In this document: positions 7,092-16,623 of the stretch, piece after piece
How the letters are laid out: each line of letters begins with the position of its first letter
Numbering within the stretch: position 1 is the stretch's first letter
Assembly (NCBI RefSeq): GCF_027912515.1
Contig: NZ_CP115464.1
Span: forward strand, 2,046,001-2,110,000
DNA from: Brevundimonas sp. NIBR10
Lineage (GTDB): Bacteria > Pseudomonadota > Alphaproteobacteria > Caulobacterales > Caulobacteraceae
DNA length: 64,000 nucleotides
Direction of reading: 5' to 3'
Translations under genes and position numbers: made by a program
Notes under the pieces: model-generated
Databases searched by the model: none
The model's input: the letters and a program-made list of their open reading frames with translations, nothing else
What the model was told of the DNA's origin: nothing

Positions 7092-9134
7092 TCAGCCGTC
7101 GGCCGCCATTGGGTTGCTATCCGGCGACGCCGCCTGATCTTGCCCTCCGCAGAGGTCCGAGAGCATTTCGAATAACCCCGCCGCATTGATCGGCTTGGCG
7201 AGATGGGCATCGGCACCGGCATCAAAGCTTGCTGCGACGTGATCGGGCAAGCTGTTCGCGGTCAACATCAAAATGGGAGTTGGGACGAGGCGTCTCGCGA
7301 CTTCGATGCGGCGAATGGCTTGAGTTGCAGCTAGCCCGTCCATCACGGGCATCATCATGTCCATCAGGATCACATCGAAACGCCCGTTAAGAAACGCATC
7401 AACCGCCTGCTCACCGTCCTCGACAGACACAACGTCGGCTCCGACAGAGTTTAGGAGAAGTTCGGCAACGCGGCGATTTGTGGGATTGTCGTCAACAACC
7501 AGGGCGCGGCCCATGCCTAAGTCGGCCCCTCCTGTAGGTTCAGGGGTCGGCGTAAGCTGCTCCGCCGCGCGGAGCGGCAGGGTGAACCAGAAGGCGGCAC
7601 CGCTCCCGGGTTGGCCCTGGCAGTCCAACTCGCCGCCCATTGCGGTCACGAGTTGGCGTGATATGGCCAAGCCGAGGCCCGTTCCACCGAAGCGGCGCGT
7701 GATGCTGCCATCAGCCTGTTGGAAGCGCTCGAAAATATTGGCCCTTTGTTCGTCGGTGAAACCGATCCCTGTATCGACAACCTCGAAGCGGTAGCCGGAA
7801 CAAGACTGACTTAGACGAAGAGTGACCGATCCCGTCTCGGTGAATTTCACCGCATTTGACACCAGATTGGTGAGCACCTGCTTGAGGCGCAATGCGTCCC
7901 CCATGACCAGCCCCGAAACGTCGGCGGCGACGTCGGTCACGAGCGACAGACCCTTCGCTTGCGCCATGACGGACGAGAGATTTTCGACATCACTGACGAC
8001 GGCGGACAAGGACATAGAAGTGTCCGCCAACTCGATCTCCCCAGACTCGATACGAGCCAGATCAAGGATATCGCCGATCAGACGACGCAACTGATCGGAA
8101 GATGACTGGATGATTGAGGTAAGTTCGGTCTGGTGAGGTGTCAGGCCCGTCTTGGACAGAAGGTCCGCGACGGCGACAACCCCGTTTAAAGGTGTCCTCA
8201 ATTCGTGACTCATATTTGCGAGGAAGGTCGATTTGGCCAAATTCGCTGCTTCAGCCTCCAGCTTTGCGGCCAGCAGCTCCGTCGCTTGTCGCTTCCTCGT
8301 CGATATATCTCTGATATTGGAATGGATATGGCGTACGCCATTGATATGGGTGACCGACATCCAGAGCTCGATGTCCACCGGACTTCCATCTTTTGCCTGG
8401 GCAGTCAGTTCTATACGACGACCCAATCGGGCGTTGCCGCTTTGGTGCCAGTGTGCAAAGCCGTGCTCATGGGCCTCGATCCGGTCCGGCGGGCAGATGA
8501 TATTCACTTTGCGGCCCAAGGCTTCCGCTTGACTGAACCCGAAGAGACGCTCGGCGCCTTGGGACCAGTCCGTGATCGAGCCGGTATCATCGCAGTCGAT
8601 CAACGCGTCTGCGGAATCCACGAGAGACTTTCGCAGCGTCTGGACTTGGTGTCGTGTCGCGAGATCAGCCCCGACGATTTTAGCAAGCCCAGCAAGACGC
8701 GCAGCGAGAACAGGGTCAAGAGGCCGGGGTGTGCTGTCCAACACGCATAGGGAGCCTACGGCATAGCCGTTCACAAGAATGGGGATCCCCGCGTAGAAGC
8801 GCAGATACGGTTCCCCAACCACGTAGCGGTTATCGGCGAACCGGAAGTCGAGTTTGGCATCTTCGACCCACAGAGGCCTATCTGGATCGGCTACGACGTG
8901 GGTGCAGAAGGAAGTCCAGCGGCATTGGTCGGAATGAGGAAAGTTGGCGGTCCCGGCGAACCAGTTTCGGTCGCTGCTCACCAAAGAAACAAGTGCGGTA
9001 TCGACACCGGCCAGATCGCGAGCAAGTGCCGCAACTTCGTCGTGCAGCGCCGCCCTCGGCTGACCGACGAGCCCAAAGGACTGGACCATTTCGACCCTGC
9101 AGGCCTCGCGGTCTGAAACGGGTAGTGTAATCAA
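7092..9134 (-). CDS. GAF-PAS hybrid sensor histidine kinase with C-terminal receiver
   Basis: 680 residues if the TTG at 9134 is the start; an ATG at 9089 is also possible. The order is a GAF domain (about 20-165, with FCTHVV and LRFYAGIPI), a PAS domain (about 168-285), HisKA with SHELRTPLNG (His310), HATPase_c with VSNAVKFT, DTGIGF and GGTGLGLAIS (about 410-525), and a receiver (541-665) with VVDDN, the phosphoacceptor Asp592 in LMDMMMP and the conserved Lys in LAKP. All key residues are present. There are no membrane segments, so it should sense an intracellular signal. It lies just upstream of the MHYT kinase in the same direction with about 170 bases between. Confidence 0.92.
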   Translation of the reverse strand: MITLPVSDREACRVEMVQSFGLVGQPRAALHDEVAALARDLAGVDTALVSLVSSDRNWFAGTANFPHSDQCRWTSFCTHVVADPDRPLWVEDAKLDFRFADNRYVVGEPYLRFYAGIPILVNGYAVGSLCVLDSTPRPLDPVLAARLAGLAKIVGADLATRHQVQTLRKSLVDSADALIDCDDTGSITDWSQGAERLFGFSQAEALGRKVNIICPPDRIEAHEHGFAHWHQSGNARLGRRIELTAQAKDGSPVDIELWMSVTHINGVRHIHSNIRDISTRKRQATELLAAKLEAEAANLAKSTFLANMSHELRTPLNGVVAVADLLSKTGLTPHQTELTSIIQSSSDQLRRLIGDILDLARIESGEIELADTSMSLSAVVSDVENLSSVMAQAKGLSLVTDVAADVSGLVMGDALRLKQVLTNLVSNAVKFTETGSVTLRLSQSCSGYRFEVVDTGIGFTDEQRANIFERFQQADGSITRRFGGTGLGLAISRQLVTAMGGELDCQGQPGSGAAFWFTLPLRAAEQLTPTPEPTGGADLGMGRALVVDDNPTNRRVAELLLNSVGADVVSVEDGEQAVDAFLNGRFDVILMDMMMPVMDGLAATQAIRRIEVARRLVPTPILMLTANSLPDHVAASFDAGADAHLAKPINAAGLFEMLSDLCGGQDQAASPDSNPMAADG

Positions 9135-9294
9135 CGTACTGGATCCTCAATCAAGGATAGTCTGAGCTGTACTAGTTAAAATTCTTGCTTGGACGAGAGC
9201 GGAGATCGACCACGACGGACCACCGGACTCGACTTCCTGCGATGCACCTTCGATAGATCGCTGGTAGCCGCGCTCTCGCGCCTGCGGGGATTGC

Positions 9295-10311
9295 ATGCAT
9301 CAGGATTTCTTTCGACGCGCCGCGTGGCGCGGCTACCTGCTGGCCCTCCTCGCCTGGGGTGTCGCTTTTGCCGTGCGCTATGGGCTGGCGCACTGGTTCC
9401 CGCCGGGCTTTCCCTACTTGACCTTCTTCCCAGCCGTCGTGCTGGTAGCTTACTATGCCGGTCTTCGACCTGCTGTCCTGACCGCCACACTGTCCGGCGT
9501 GACCGCGTGGTGGTTCTGGATCGGCCCACAGGGTTTCGACATCGGCGTCGCCACCTTGGTCGCCTTGAGCTTCTACGTCTTCGTCGCAGCGATCGACATC
9601 TTCTTCATCGTCGGCATGGACGGCGTGTCACGCCGGTTGGCCCGCGAGGTCGAGCGCAACGCCGCCCTCGCGGAAAGCAGAGACATCCTGTTGAGGGAAG
9701 TGCAGCATCGGGTGTCCAACAATATCCAAGTGGTAAGTGCGCTGCTGAGCCTGGAAGCACGAGCTGCGGTCAATCCGGGTGCTCGCAAGGCCTTGGCCGA
9801 TGCCTCTGCCCGCACCGCCCTGATTGCCCGCATCCAAAGAAGCTTGGTTGACGCGGAGCGTCAGGCCACTGCCTTCGAATCATTGGCACGCTCGATCGTG
9901 ACTGACGCACTCACCGCCGCCGCCCGCGACGATGTGGCTGTCTCCATCTCTAGCGGCGAGGTGGCTTTGTCGGCCGAGGAAGCAACGCCGGTCGTCCTAA
10001 TCATGCTAGAATGCGTGAACAACGCCTTGGAACACGCCTTTCCGAACCGTCCGGGCAAGATCGTTATTGAGCTTTGCGACGACGGAGCGGTTCGCAACTT
10101 GGTGATCACCGACGACGGCGTGGGCGTCTCCCAGGCTGCGACCGGTGAAACCGGGAGCTTGGGGCTCAGGATCATTACCGCCCTAACCCGACAGTTGGGT
10201 GGGCAGTGGTCACTTCGGTCGGCTGAACCCGGCGCAAGCGCCCGGCTGAGCTGGCCGAGCGCCACCGCGTCACACCCGATCTTGCCGACTTCGGCAAGTC
10301 CGTTGTCTTAG
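9295..10311 (+). CDS. membrane sensor histidine kinase with DUF4118 and HisKA_2 domains
   Basis: A 338-residue protein. Residues 10-115 hold four membrane helices of the KdpD-like DUF4118 type (GFPYLTFFPAVVLVAYYAGLRPAVLTATLSG). The kinase core has the phosphoacceptor motif LREVQHRVSNNIQVVSALL, an N-box LECVNNALEHAF, and DDGVG plus GSLGLRIITAL for ATP binding. This is the HisKA_2/HWE-like class common in Alphaproteobacteria. It is divergent from the hybrid kinase at 7092-9134, so a shared regulatory region of about 160 bases lies between. The partner regulator is unknown. Confidence 0.9.
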   Translation: MHQDFFRRAAWRGYLLALLAWGVAFAVRYGLAHWFPPGFPYLTFFPAVVLVAYYAGLRPAVLTATLSGVTAWWFWIGPQGFDIGVATLVALSFYVFVAAIDIFFIVGMDGVSRRLAREVERNAALAESRDILLREVQHRVSNNIQVVSALLSLEARAAVNPGARKALADASARTALIARIQRSLVDAERQATAFESLARSIVTDALTAAARDDVAVSISSGEVALSAEEATPVVLIMLECVNNALEHAFPNRPGKIVIELCDDGAVRNLVITDDGVGVSQAATGETGSLGLRIITALTRQLGGQWSLRSAEPGASARLSWPSATASHPILPTSASPLS

Positions 10312-10509
10312 ACGAGCCGGCGAGGTCCGCGTGCCGATTAGGCCTTCTAAGGTCCGTAGTCTGGCACGTCGCGTTTAGCCGCTTCCAAGCCAATCAGACC
10401 CCGACGAGCGTCCACTTTCCGTTTTATCCAAGGCCCCCAACCTTGGCCTTTCGGAACGAACTGGCGGCCAATCTCTTCCGGCTGGGCAACCTTGGAAGGG
10501 AATGCACTC

Positions 10510-10857
10510 ATGTTGAAAACCATCCTCGCCCTATCGGCGACATCCATCCTGCTGACCGCTTGTGGAAACAGCGACACCGCCGAAGCGCCCGTCGAAGGAC
10601 CTGCGGTCTCCAGCGCAGAAGCGCCGGCAAACCCGGCCGTCGATACGCAAGAGACTTCGGAAAAAGCCGCTCTAACGCCCGGTGCCAACTCCTTTACCGA
10701 GGAGCAGGCCAAGCAAGCTATGGAGAAGCAAGGCTATATGGTTTCCGGACCGCTCACCCAGGACGAGCAGGGCATCTGGAAGGGTCAGGCCACCCGTGAG
10801 GGCGGTGCCGCCACGACCGTGTCGGTCGACTACAAGGGCGTCGTGACGCCGTCTTAG
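10510..10857 (+). CDS. small putative lipoprotein
   Basis: 115 residues from the ATG at 10510, preceded by GGAAGGG at 10494-10500. A lipobox (LLTACG) at residues 13-18 predicts a lipid-anchored protein. A Pro/Ala/Glu-rich linker follows, then a compact domain (SFTEEQAKQAMEKQGY ... ATREGGAATTVSVDYKG) that resembles a PepSY-like alpha/beta unit. No named function. The gene is followed 51 bases later by a stress-type protein on the same strand. Confidence 0.75.
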   Translation: MLKTILALSATSILLTACGNSDTAEAPVEGPAVSSAEAPANPAVDTQETSEKAALTPGANSFTEEQAKQAMEKQGYMVSGPLTQDEQGIWKGQATREGGAATTVSVDYKGVVTPS

Positions 10858-10908
10858 GCCACATCGACTCCACTCTCAGTTCAATTTCATTTTTTAAGGA
10901 GCCATCGC

Positions 10909-11547
10909 ATGGCCACCGTCACACGTCTGTTCGATACCCATACCGAAGCCTTGAAGGCCGTCGCTGACCTCGAAGCCGCCGGCGTTTCTCACGACAAGAT
11001 CAGCATCGTCTCAAACAATTCCGACAACTGGCACTCCGGTGAAAAGGGTGGCTCTAATGGCCCACTGGGCGACCGCAATGGCGACGGGGAGAACGACGTC
11101 GCCGATGGGGCAGGCAAGGGTGCCGCCACTGGGGGTCTTCTCGGGGCCGGAGCTGGTGTCCTGGCTGGCCTGGGTATGCTCGCCATTCCCGGCCTGGGTC
11201 CCGTCGTCGCCGCCGGCTGGCTGGCCTCCACTGCCGTCGGAGCTGCCGTCGGCGCAGTCGCTGGTGGTGCCACGGGCGGCTTGCTGGGCGCGCTGAAGGA
11301 AGCCGGTCACAGCGACGAGGAGGCCAACGTCTATTCCGAAGGTGTCCGTCGCGGCGGCACCTTGGTCAGCATCAAAGCCGCCGGCGACGAGAAGGATCGT
11401 CTGGAAGCCATCTTGAATGGACAGCGTGGTTATGACGCCACGACCCGCGGCGAGGCCTATCGTCAGTCGGGCTGGTCGCGGTTCGACGCGGAGGCCCAGC
11501 CCTATTCGACCGATCAGATCGCTGAGGAACGCGCGCGTTATCGCTAG
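10909..11547 (+). CDS. general-stress-type glycine-zipper protein
   Basis: A 212-residue protein with a good AAGGAG site just upstream. The N-terminal 40 residues (TRLFDTHTEALKAVADLEAAGVSHDKISIVSN) match the GsiB/YflT-type module of general stress protein 17M-like families. The centre (about 70-130) is a Gly/Ala-rich glycine-zipper hydrophobic segment. The C-terminus repeats the alpha/beta unit (HSDEEANVYSEGVRRGGTLVSIKA). Such proteins are usually induced by general stress; the exact role is unknown. A strong terminator follows at 11595. Confidence 0.8.
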   Translation: MATVTRLFDTHTEALKAVADLEAAGVSHDKISIVSNNSDNWHSGEKGGSNGPLGDRNGDGENDVADGAGKGAATGGLLGAGAGVLAGLGMLAIPGLGPVVAAGWLASTAVGAAVGAVAGGATGGLLGALKEAGHSDEEANVYSEGVRRGGTLVSIKAAGDEKDRLEAILNGQRGYDATTRGEAYRQSGWSRFDAEAQPYSTDQIAEERARYR

Positions 11548-11594
11548 GACACGCGGGCCGGACGTTCGCGATCGGCTGCGATAATCTTCCCTTA

Positions 11595-11626
11595 CGGCTC
11601 GGCGTCGATGGACGTCGAGCCGTTTT
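11595..11626 (+). terminator. intrinsic terminator
   Basis: A 12-base stem (11595-11606 pairing with 11611-11622, one G-T pair) with a 4-base loop is followed by TTTT. It lies about 50 bases after the stress-protein stop and should end that transcript. Confidence 0.8.
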
Positions 11627-12032
11627 GGTGTCTGAAGGCCAGCCCCCGGGCCTGGATAATTCTGATCGCCATCGGGGCCGCTCGGATGGCTACCGCAAGG
11701 TCTCCTTGACCGGGTACATTCGGCTGTTTCGGTTCAATACCGGCGTTTCAGCCTTCCTTGGCGCAGGTATCTCAATCCAACACGGCATCAGCCGTGTCGG
11801 GCCTCCATCGCTTTGCCTGTTTTAAAGACTGTGACTGCCACCACGGCCATGATCGCGCTGGTGTCGCACGGGGTTGAAACTGGCGGCTTTATCACGATCT
11901 TGCTCCTGAAGCTGGCCTCTGGCCGACATCACTGGCGAAAGCTGGTGGCCGGGCACCGCAAGACCCCGGCCCATTTTCCAAGCTCAATGCGCATGATCCT
12001 TGTGGACCATCAGGGACGAACTGGATCCGAAC
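11627..12032. other. no supported gene
   Basis: About 400 bases between a terminator and the 3' end of a convergent receiver gene. Open frames exist but show no recognisable domain or ribosome site. Confidence 0.4.
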
Positions 12033-12491
12033 TCAGGCCGGGGTGGGCGAAGGCTCTGACGCTGGTCCGGCCGTCACGCCGGAGGTAACCCGTTCGCGTG
12101 GCCTACCGATGCGACCTCGGACACGGTCGTAAAGCAGGTCATCAACGGTTTCGAGGAAGGTGTTCAAGCGGAGCGGCTTCTTCAGAACCGCATCCGCTCC
12201 GAGAACCTTGGCCGTATGCAGAATGTAGTCGGCTCCGACAGATCCCCCTCCGCTGATCGCGAGAATCTTCAGGGAAGGATGCTTGATCCGCGCCTCCATC
12301 ATGACCTCGACCCCGTCCATCTTGGGCATCAGCATGTCGGTGATCAGCAGATCAACGTGCAGCGCACTGAGCAGCTTCAGGACTTCCAGGCCATCCTCAG
12401 CCATCACCGCCGCATGGTCCGTGGACCTGAGCATCTCGCACGCGATTTCACGAACTATGGGATCGTCGTCGGCTATCAGGATAGTCGCCAT
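12033..12491 (-). CDS. single-domain response regulator, paralogue of the one at 30835
   Basis: A 152-residue protein, almost all receiver domain: the acidic triad ADDD (residues 7-10), phosphoacceptor Asp52 in LLITDMLMP, a Ser in AISGGG, and Lys in LKKPLRL. There is no output domain; a 25-residue Arg/Pro-rich tail follows. A sequence like AGAGGTGC precedes the ATG. It is roughly three quarters identical to the protein at 30835-31263. It may shuttle phosphate from one of the orphan kinases nearby, but the sequence does not say which. Confidence 0.9.
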   Translation of the reverse strand: MATILIADDDPIVREIACEMLRSTDHAAVMAEDGLEVLKLLSALHVDLLITDMLMPKMDGVEVMMEARIKHPSLKILAISGGGSVGADYILHTAKVLGADAVLKKPLRLNTFLETVDDLLYDRVRGRIGRPRERVTSGVTAGPASEPSPTPA

Positions 12492-12991
12492 CTTGCACCT
12501 CTTTCGACAGAAGTCGCAGCGCAGTCCTTAGCTTTCGTCAAAGAGTATCACTGACGTCTGTCTCGCCTCGGCCTCCACAAAGTACATTTGGTACGCTAAC
12601 AGACACTATAACGGCAACGCTTGTCAGTTGACCTTGGCGGGTACTAGGTTCCCGACGGGCAGGACGTGGGCGCATTGGTGATCAGCTTCATGAATGGAAA
12701 GGGCCGCCGCGCGCGCCCGGTCGCGCGGAAGGCAAACGGCGGCTGGCCGTTTCGTCTGTTCATGGCGTGGTTCAGCCGGGGGCAGAACTGGCCAGATCCC
12801 GAGATTGTCGCGCGAGTCCCACGGTCTCGTGCGACGGGCGGCCTGACCTTGACGCCCCACTTTCGGTCAGGTCGCCACCCCAGCTATCGGCGTCCGCGAT
12901 GCGTTGGCCTCGCGAGATGTCGGTGGCGGACTTCTAACGCCGACCTTGGGACGGGGTTTGCTTAGGGTTTTGCGACTGCGTCGGTCCTGGT
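12492..12991. other. no supported gene
   Basis: About 500 bases between a minus-strand receiver gene and a plus-strand TadG-like gene. It should contain promoters for both. An open frame at 12666-12965 lacks domain features and a ribosome site. Confidence 0.4.
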
Positions 12992-14259
12992 TTGCGTATC
13001 TTCTGTGTAGCGTTGAGTTCAGTATTGACTTTCACGACCCTCCTGCCGGGATTTTTTGGAGACCGGAGGGGCAACATCGCCATGATGTTCGCGCTCGGTT
13101 TGCCCGCAATCGGCCTCATCTCCATAGGCGCTGTGGACCTGTCCAACGTCCAGTCCTCCCGCGTGAGACTTCAGGACATTTCGGATGCCGCGGCGCTGGC
13201 CGGGGCGAATGAACTCGGTCTGGCGATCGACGACAAGGCCGCCATTGCGCGGGCCGAGTCTTTCGTCAGAGCGCATATCGCGGACTGGCGAAGCCCGCCG
13301 GAAGTCCAGATGTCTATCACTGTGGTCGAGCGGGAAGGACGGCGCGTCATGGAGGTGATCCTCGACGGCCACAACGACTCCTTCTTCGGCAATCTGTTGC
13401 CGCCGGGAGGCTGGAACTATAAGGTCAAGTCCCAGGCGGTCGCGGTCGGGATGACGCCGCTCTGTGTCCTTGTGACGGGAACGTCGAAGTCCAAGGCCCT
13501 GAACGTCAAGGATCAAGGCACGCTGCAAGCCCCTGCCTGTCTTGTCCATTCCAACCGGGACATCCTGGTCGAAGGAGGAAGTATCGCAGCGTCCATGGTT
13601 CAGGCCGTCACATCGGCCCGTGGCGTCATTTCCCCGAAGCCGGGGACTGGGGCGGCGCTGATCGAGGATCCCTTCGCCAGCATGGTCATTGACGACAATC
13701 AGGCTTGTCCGGCGTCCCCACCAAAGGAGGATGTCAAAACCGGAGCTATCGCGTCGCACCCGGTGTTCACTGCGGCGGCTACAAGATGGCAGGCGATGCG
13801 GTTCTGATCCTGGAGCCCGGCGAACATTATTTCGTCGGAGGGCACCTGGAGATCAAGGAGAACGCCCGGTTGACCGGGGAGGACCTCGTTCTCTTTTTCG
13901 ACAAGGACTCCAAGTTCGAGTTCAAGGACCATGCCTTGGTCAACCTGGATGGGCGTCGGACGGGTCCTTACGCCGGGATGGTGATGGTCGCGACCCGTGG
14001 GAACACCAACGACTTCATCATTACCAGTGACAACGTCGAGACCCTGCTGGGCGTCATCTACGTCCCCAACGCCCTTCTCATCGTGGAGGGTGGAAAGGCG
14101 GATGTTGCACGGGACAGTGCGTGGACGGTTATCGTTGCACGAATGGTCGAGCTGAAGGGCTCGCCATCCCTCATCATTAACGCCAACTACTCGACATCCA
14201 ACGTCCCCGTGCCGGCGGGGGTTGGTCCTCGAACCGGCGGCGCGCAGCTCATCCACTGA
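12992..14259 (+). pseudogene. TadG-like (Flp pilus-associated) protein, one frameshift
   Basis: The first frame begins near a TTG at 12992. After a short hydrophobic leader it shows the Tad N-terminal motif (DRRGNIAMMFALGLPAIGL ... VRLQDISDAAALAGANEL). It runs to about 13735. The second frame continues from about 13738 to 14259 (YRVAPGVHCGGYKMAGDAV ... LILEPGEHYF) without its own start. One extra A in the AAAA run near 13735-13738 would join them into a protein of about 420 residues. TadG-like proteins sit in the envelope and are linked to Tad pili. No other tad gene is in the window, so it may be a solitary homologue. Confidence 0.7.
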
Positions 14260-14342
14260 TGTCGGGATGGCCCACAAGTTTCCAGCCCGACTTCCCCTGA
14301 TGGCCACCGTGCACCTGCCCTTTTACGACTGGAGGCCTGACG

Positions 14343-14409
14343 TGATGGTGTGGACGACCTCCATCTGACCAGGTTTTCTGGGGTGTCGTCATCAGGGACG
14401 TCACGTCAG
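14343..14409 (+). repeat. IS3-type end, copy matching 4941-5007
   Basis: Aligned by eye, the two copies differ at only a few positions over 67 bases. Here the repeat leads directly into orfA, which identifies it as the left part of the IS. Confidence 0.7.
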
Positions 14410-14870
14410 CATCGGGGACGCCGAGAAGCTGAAGGTGCTGCAGGACGAGAACCGGCGGCCGAAAAAGTTGCTGGCGCAGTCGATGCGGGACGTGTCGGCG
14501 TTGAAGGATATCCTGGGAAAAGACTGACTGGGCCCGCTGTTGGCCGGGCAGCCTTCTGCTGATCGTCGGAGACAATGGGACGGAGGTGACGTCGTGGGCG
14601 ATGCTGGATGGGCCAACCGGGCGGGCGTTGGCGGGCACGACATCGATCCCGGCAAGCCGCGGCAGAACGGCTTCGTCGAGAGCTTCAACGGCAAGTTCCG
14701 TGACGAGTGCCTGGACGAGGAGGTGTTCACGACCCTGGCGGATGCCCGGGCCGTGATCGACCGGTGGCGGCACGACTACAACCACGTCCGACCGCACTCC
14801 GCCCGGCGGTTTCGCGTCGGAGACTGTGCGGCTGAACCACTTGGCAAGGCGGCTGCGCGACGTGAATAGC
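14343..14870 (+). mobile_element. degraded IS3-family element
   Basis: The region starts with the 67-base sequence shared with 4941-5007. An orfA end follows (about 14408-14527: LQDENRRPKKLLAQSMRDVSALKDILG, stop), then the start of the integrase part, broken by frameshifts. The orfB C-terminus is at about 14650-14800 (GKPRQNGFVESFNGKFRDECLDEEVF ... WRHDYNHVRPHSA), including the last catalytic Glu context. Most of orfB is deleted between them, so it cannot be active. Confidence 0.8.
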
Positions 14871-15062
14871 TGCGCCGCCCGGCCGCTCCCACCGGAGCCC
14901 GAGATCAGCTATGAAGCCTGCGGGCTCCCATTCCGGCCGCAGCACCAACAGAGGCAGATTAACTACGACCATCCGGGGACGGCCAGGGGGCAAACGGGCC
15001 GTGATCAACGCCTGTCGGATCGATCGGCACTTGTTATTTGGCACCTTGGTGCAGGACGAGGC

Positions 15063-15272
15063 CTACCCCGCCTTTGGGGTCGAGGCCAAACCTAATGCGA
15101 TCACGCCGTCGACTGCGAAGATTGGCACGTTCCACTTGGTCGATTCTACCGAGTCGGGCACGCCGATCCGGACGAGCGCTCTGAGGGCGTCGATCATTTT
15201 GCGCGCGTCGTCAGCGAGTGCGTCGAGGTGGGTTTTTGTGACGGCTGTCATTGGATCCTGTGGCGACGACAT
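15063..15272 (-). pseudogene. truncated DUF1801/YdhG-like protein
   Basis: 69 residues from the ATG at 15272. The part VPDSVESTKWNVPIFAVDG resembles the core of the DUF1801 family, where a conserved W-x-x-P-x-F follows a long helix. The usual C-terminal half is missing, because the stop comes soon after. The gene ends close to the IS3 relic, so truncation by a rearrangement is plausible. The remaining stretch to 14871 shows no intact continuation. Confidence 0.4.
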
Positions 15273-15370
15273 GCCGTGATCGGTCTACTCTCAGCAGAGT
15301 GTCCGGTTTCCAGCAGCCGAGCAAAGCCGCCTCCCAGGGCCTAGGGACAAGTTCGGAACGACTTCCGCGA

Positions 15371-15766
15371 CTACGGCTTGGTCCAGCCTGTCGCTTGAAA
15401 GTTGACGGTGCCTGGGTCGCCCTGGAAGGATAAGGTTGCCTCGCGATGCGAGTGCCCCGCGACGTAGTCAAGACTGACCTGACTGGTCTCGTGAGCAGCT
15501 GTGAACCCTTTTACCTCGACCGCGGAGGCAGCCTCGCCGCCTAGGTTGCGCACCTCGATCTCGACGCGGGTGACTCCGGCGATAGTGTCGCGGCTCGTCT
15601 CCGTGACGCGGAGATACGGCGGTGTCGCTCGGTCGGTCGCGTCGAGGGCAACGATAACGATCGAGGCCACGATAACCAGCAGGCCGAGTCCGGAAACGAT
15701 CCAGGTCAGGGGGCCCTGCCTGTCCGACGCCGATGTCGCCGGTGTCTTTGCTTTTCCTTGGGGCAT
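15371..15766 (-). CDS. TIGR02588-family membrane protein
   Basis: A 131-residue protein with one membrane helix (residues about 20-43, LTWIVSGLGLLVIVASIVIVAL) and a periplasmic beta-sandwich-like domain (RVEIEVRNLGGEAASAVEVKG ... EATLSFQGDPG). It overlaps the stop of the upstream gene by ATGA. The family nearly always pairs with TIGR02587 proteins, as here. Its function is unknown. Confidence 0.85.
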   Translation of the reverse strand: MPQGKAKTPATSASDRQGPLTWIVSGLGLLVIVASIVIVALDATDRATPPYLRVTETSRDTIAGVTRVEIEVRNLGGEAASAVEVKGFTAAHETSQVSLDYVAGHSHREATLSFQGDPGTVNFQATGWTKP

Positions 15767-16578
15767 CAGACCACCAGCCTCGCCAGCGCCGCGCCCAGGG
15801 CGGCGGGAAATCCGAGCACGATCATCGTCGAGACGATCTCATGCGGCGACAAACCGTCGGTCCGGCCAAAGGTCCACAGGACGTAGAGGCTCACCAGCAG
15901 GGCGATCGCGTAGCCGGGAATCGTGAACTGGGCGAGGGCGCGCAGTTGCCCATCATGCGATTCCTGTCCCGCAAAGCCCAGACTAAAGACCACTAGATGC
16001 AGGAGGGCGATCGACAGGGCGGCGAGCAGGAGGGTTTGCGGCAGGTCCATCTGGAAGCTGATCAGGATCATTTCCTCCGTTGGAGCGACGTTGAAGGCAA
16101 TGAAGAGGGCGCCTGCGCTCATCAGGAACAGCTCCCCGGCGTAGGTTGAGCCGGCGGCTGTCGAGGCCTCGTTGGTCTGTGAGCCCATAAGTTGATGCCG
16201 CGCGAGGACTGCGCCCAGGGCCGCAGGGATGGCTTGCAGCGCGGTCTTTCCGACCGAGGCACTGAACGGCTCGTCGAGCGTGTAGACGCCGAACAAGGCG
16301 AGCAGCACGATGCTGACCAGGAAACCGATGGCGATGGCCGCGAAGGTGTCGACGGCGTCATTGAGCAGGCCGCGTGTCTCGCGAAAGCCGGAGTAGTAGG
16401 CGAGACCGAAGATGAGGCCGATGCCGACACCCAGAAACAGGAGCAGCCGCAGGCGATCCATCTGGAAGCCGAGTTCCCACATCTCCATCGTCATCAGCAG
16501 CGGGAAGGCAAAGAGGATCGCGCCGACAACGGCGCGGCCGAGAGCCGTTGAAAAGGGTTCTGGCCGGGTTGCCGTCAT
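15766..16578 (-). CDS. TIGR02587-family integral membrane protein
   Basis: A 270-residue, highly hydrophobic protein with about seven membrane helices. Signature stretches are MTMEMWELGFQMDRLRLLLFL and NVAPTEEMILISFQMDL, in which two similar W-E/E-E and Q-M-D segments recur and suggest an internal repeat. It forms a two-gene unit with the TIGR02588 gene. No biochemical role is known to me. Confidence 0.88.
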   Translation of the reverse strand: MTATRPEPFSTALGRAVVGAILFAFPLLMTMEMWELGFQMDRLRLLLFLGVGIGLIFGLAYYSGFRETRGLLNDAVDTFAAIAIGFLVSIVLLALFGVYTLDEPFSASVGKTALQAIPAALGAVLARHQLMGSQTNEASTAAGSTYAGELFLMSAGALFIAFNVAPTEEMILISFQMDLPQTLLLAALSIALLHLVVFSLGFAGQESHDGQLRALAQFTIPGYAIALLVSLYVLWTFGRTDGLSPHEIVSTMIVLGFPAALGAALARLVV

Positions 16579-16623
16579 ACCGCGCTAACGCATCGGCACG
16601 GGTATGGCTGCGCTTGTGCCTGC

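Noticed and set aside
12582..12594. GTAC-N5-GTAC as an operator before the receiver gene
   Set aside because: The half-sites are only 4 bases long and can occur by chance.
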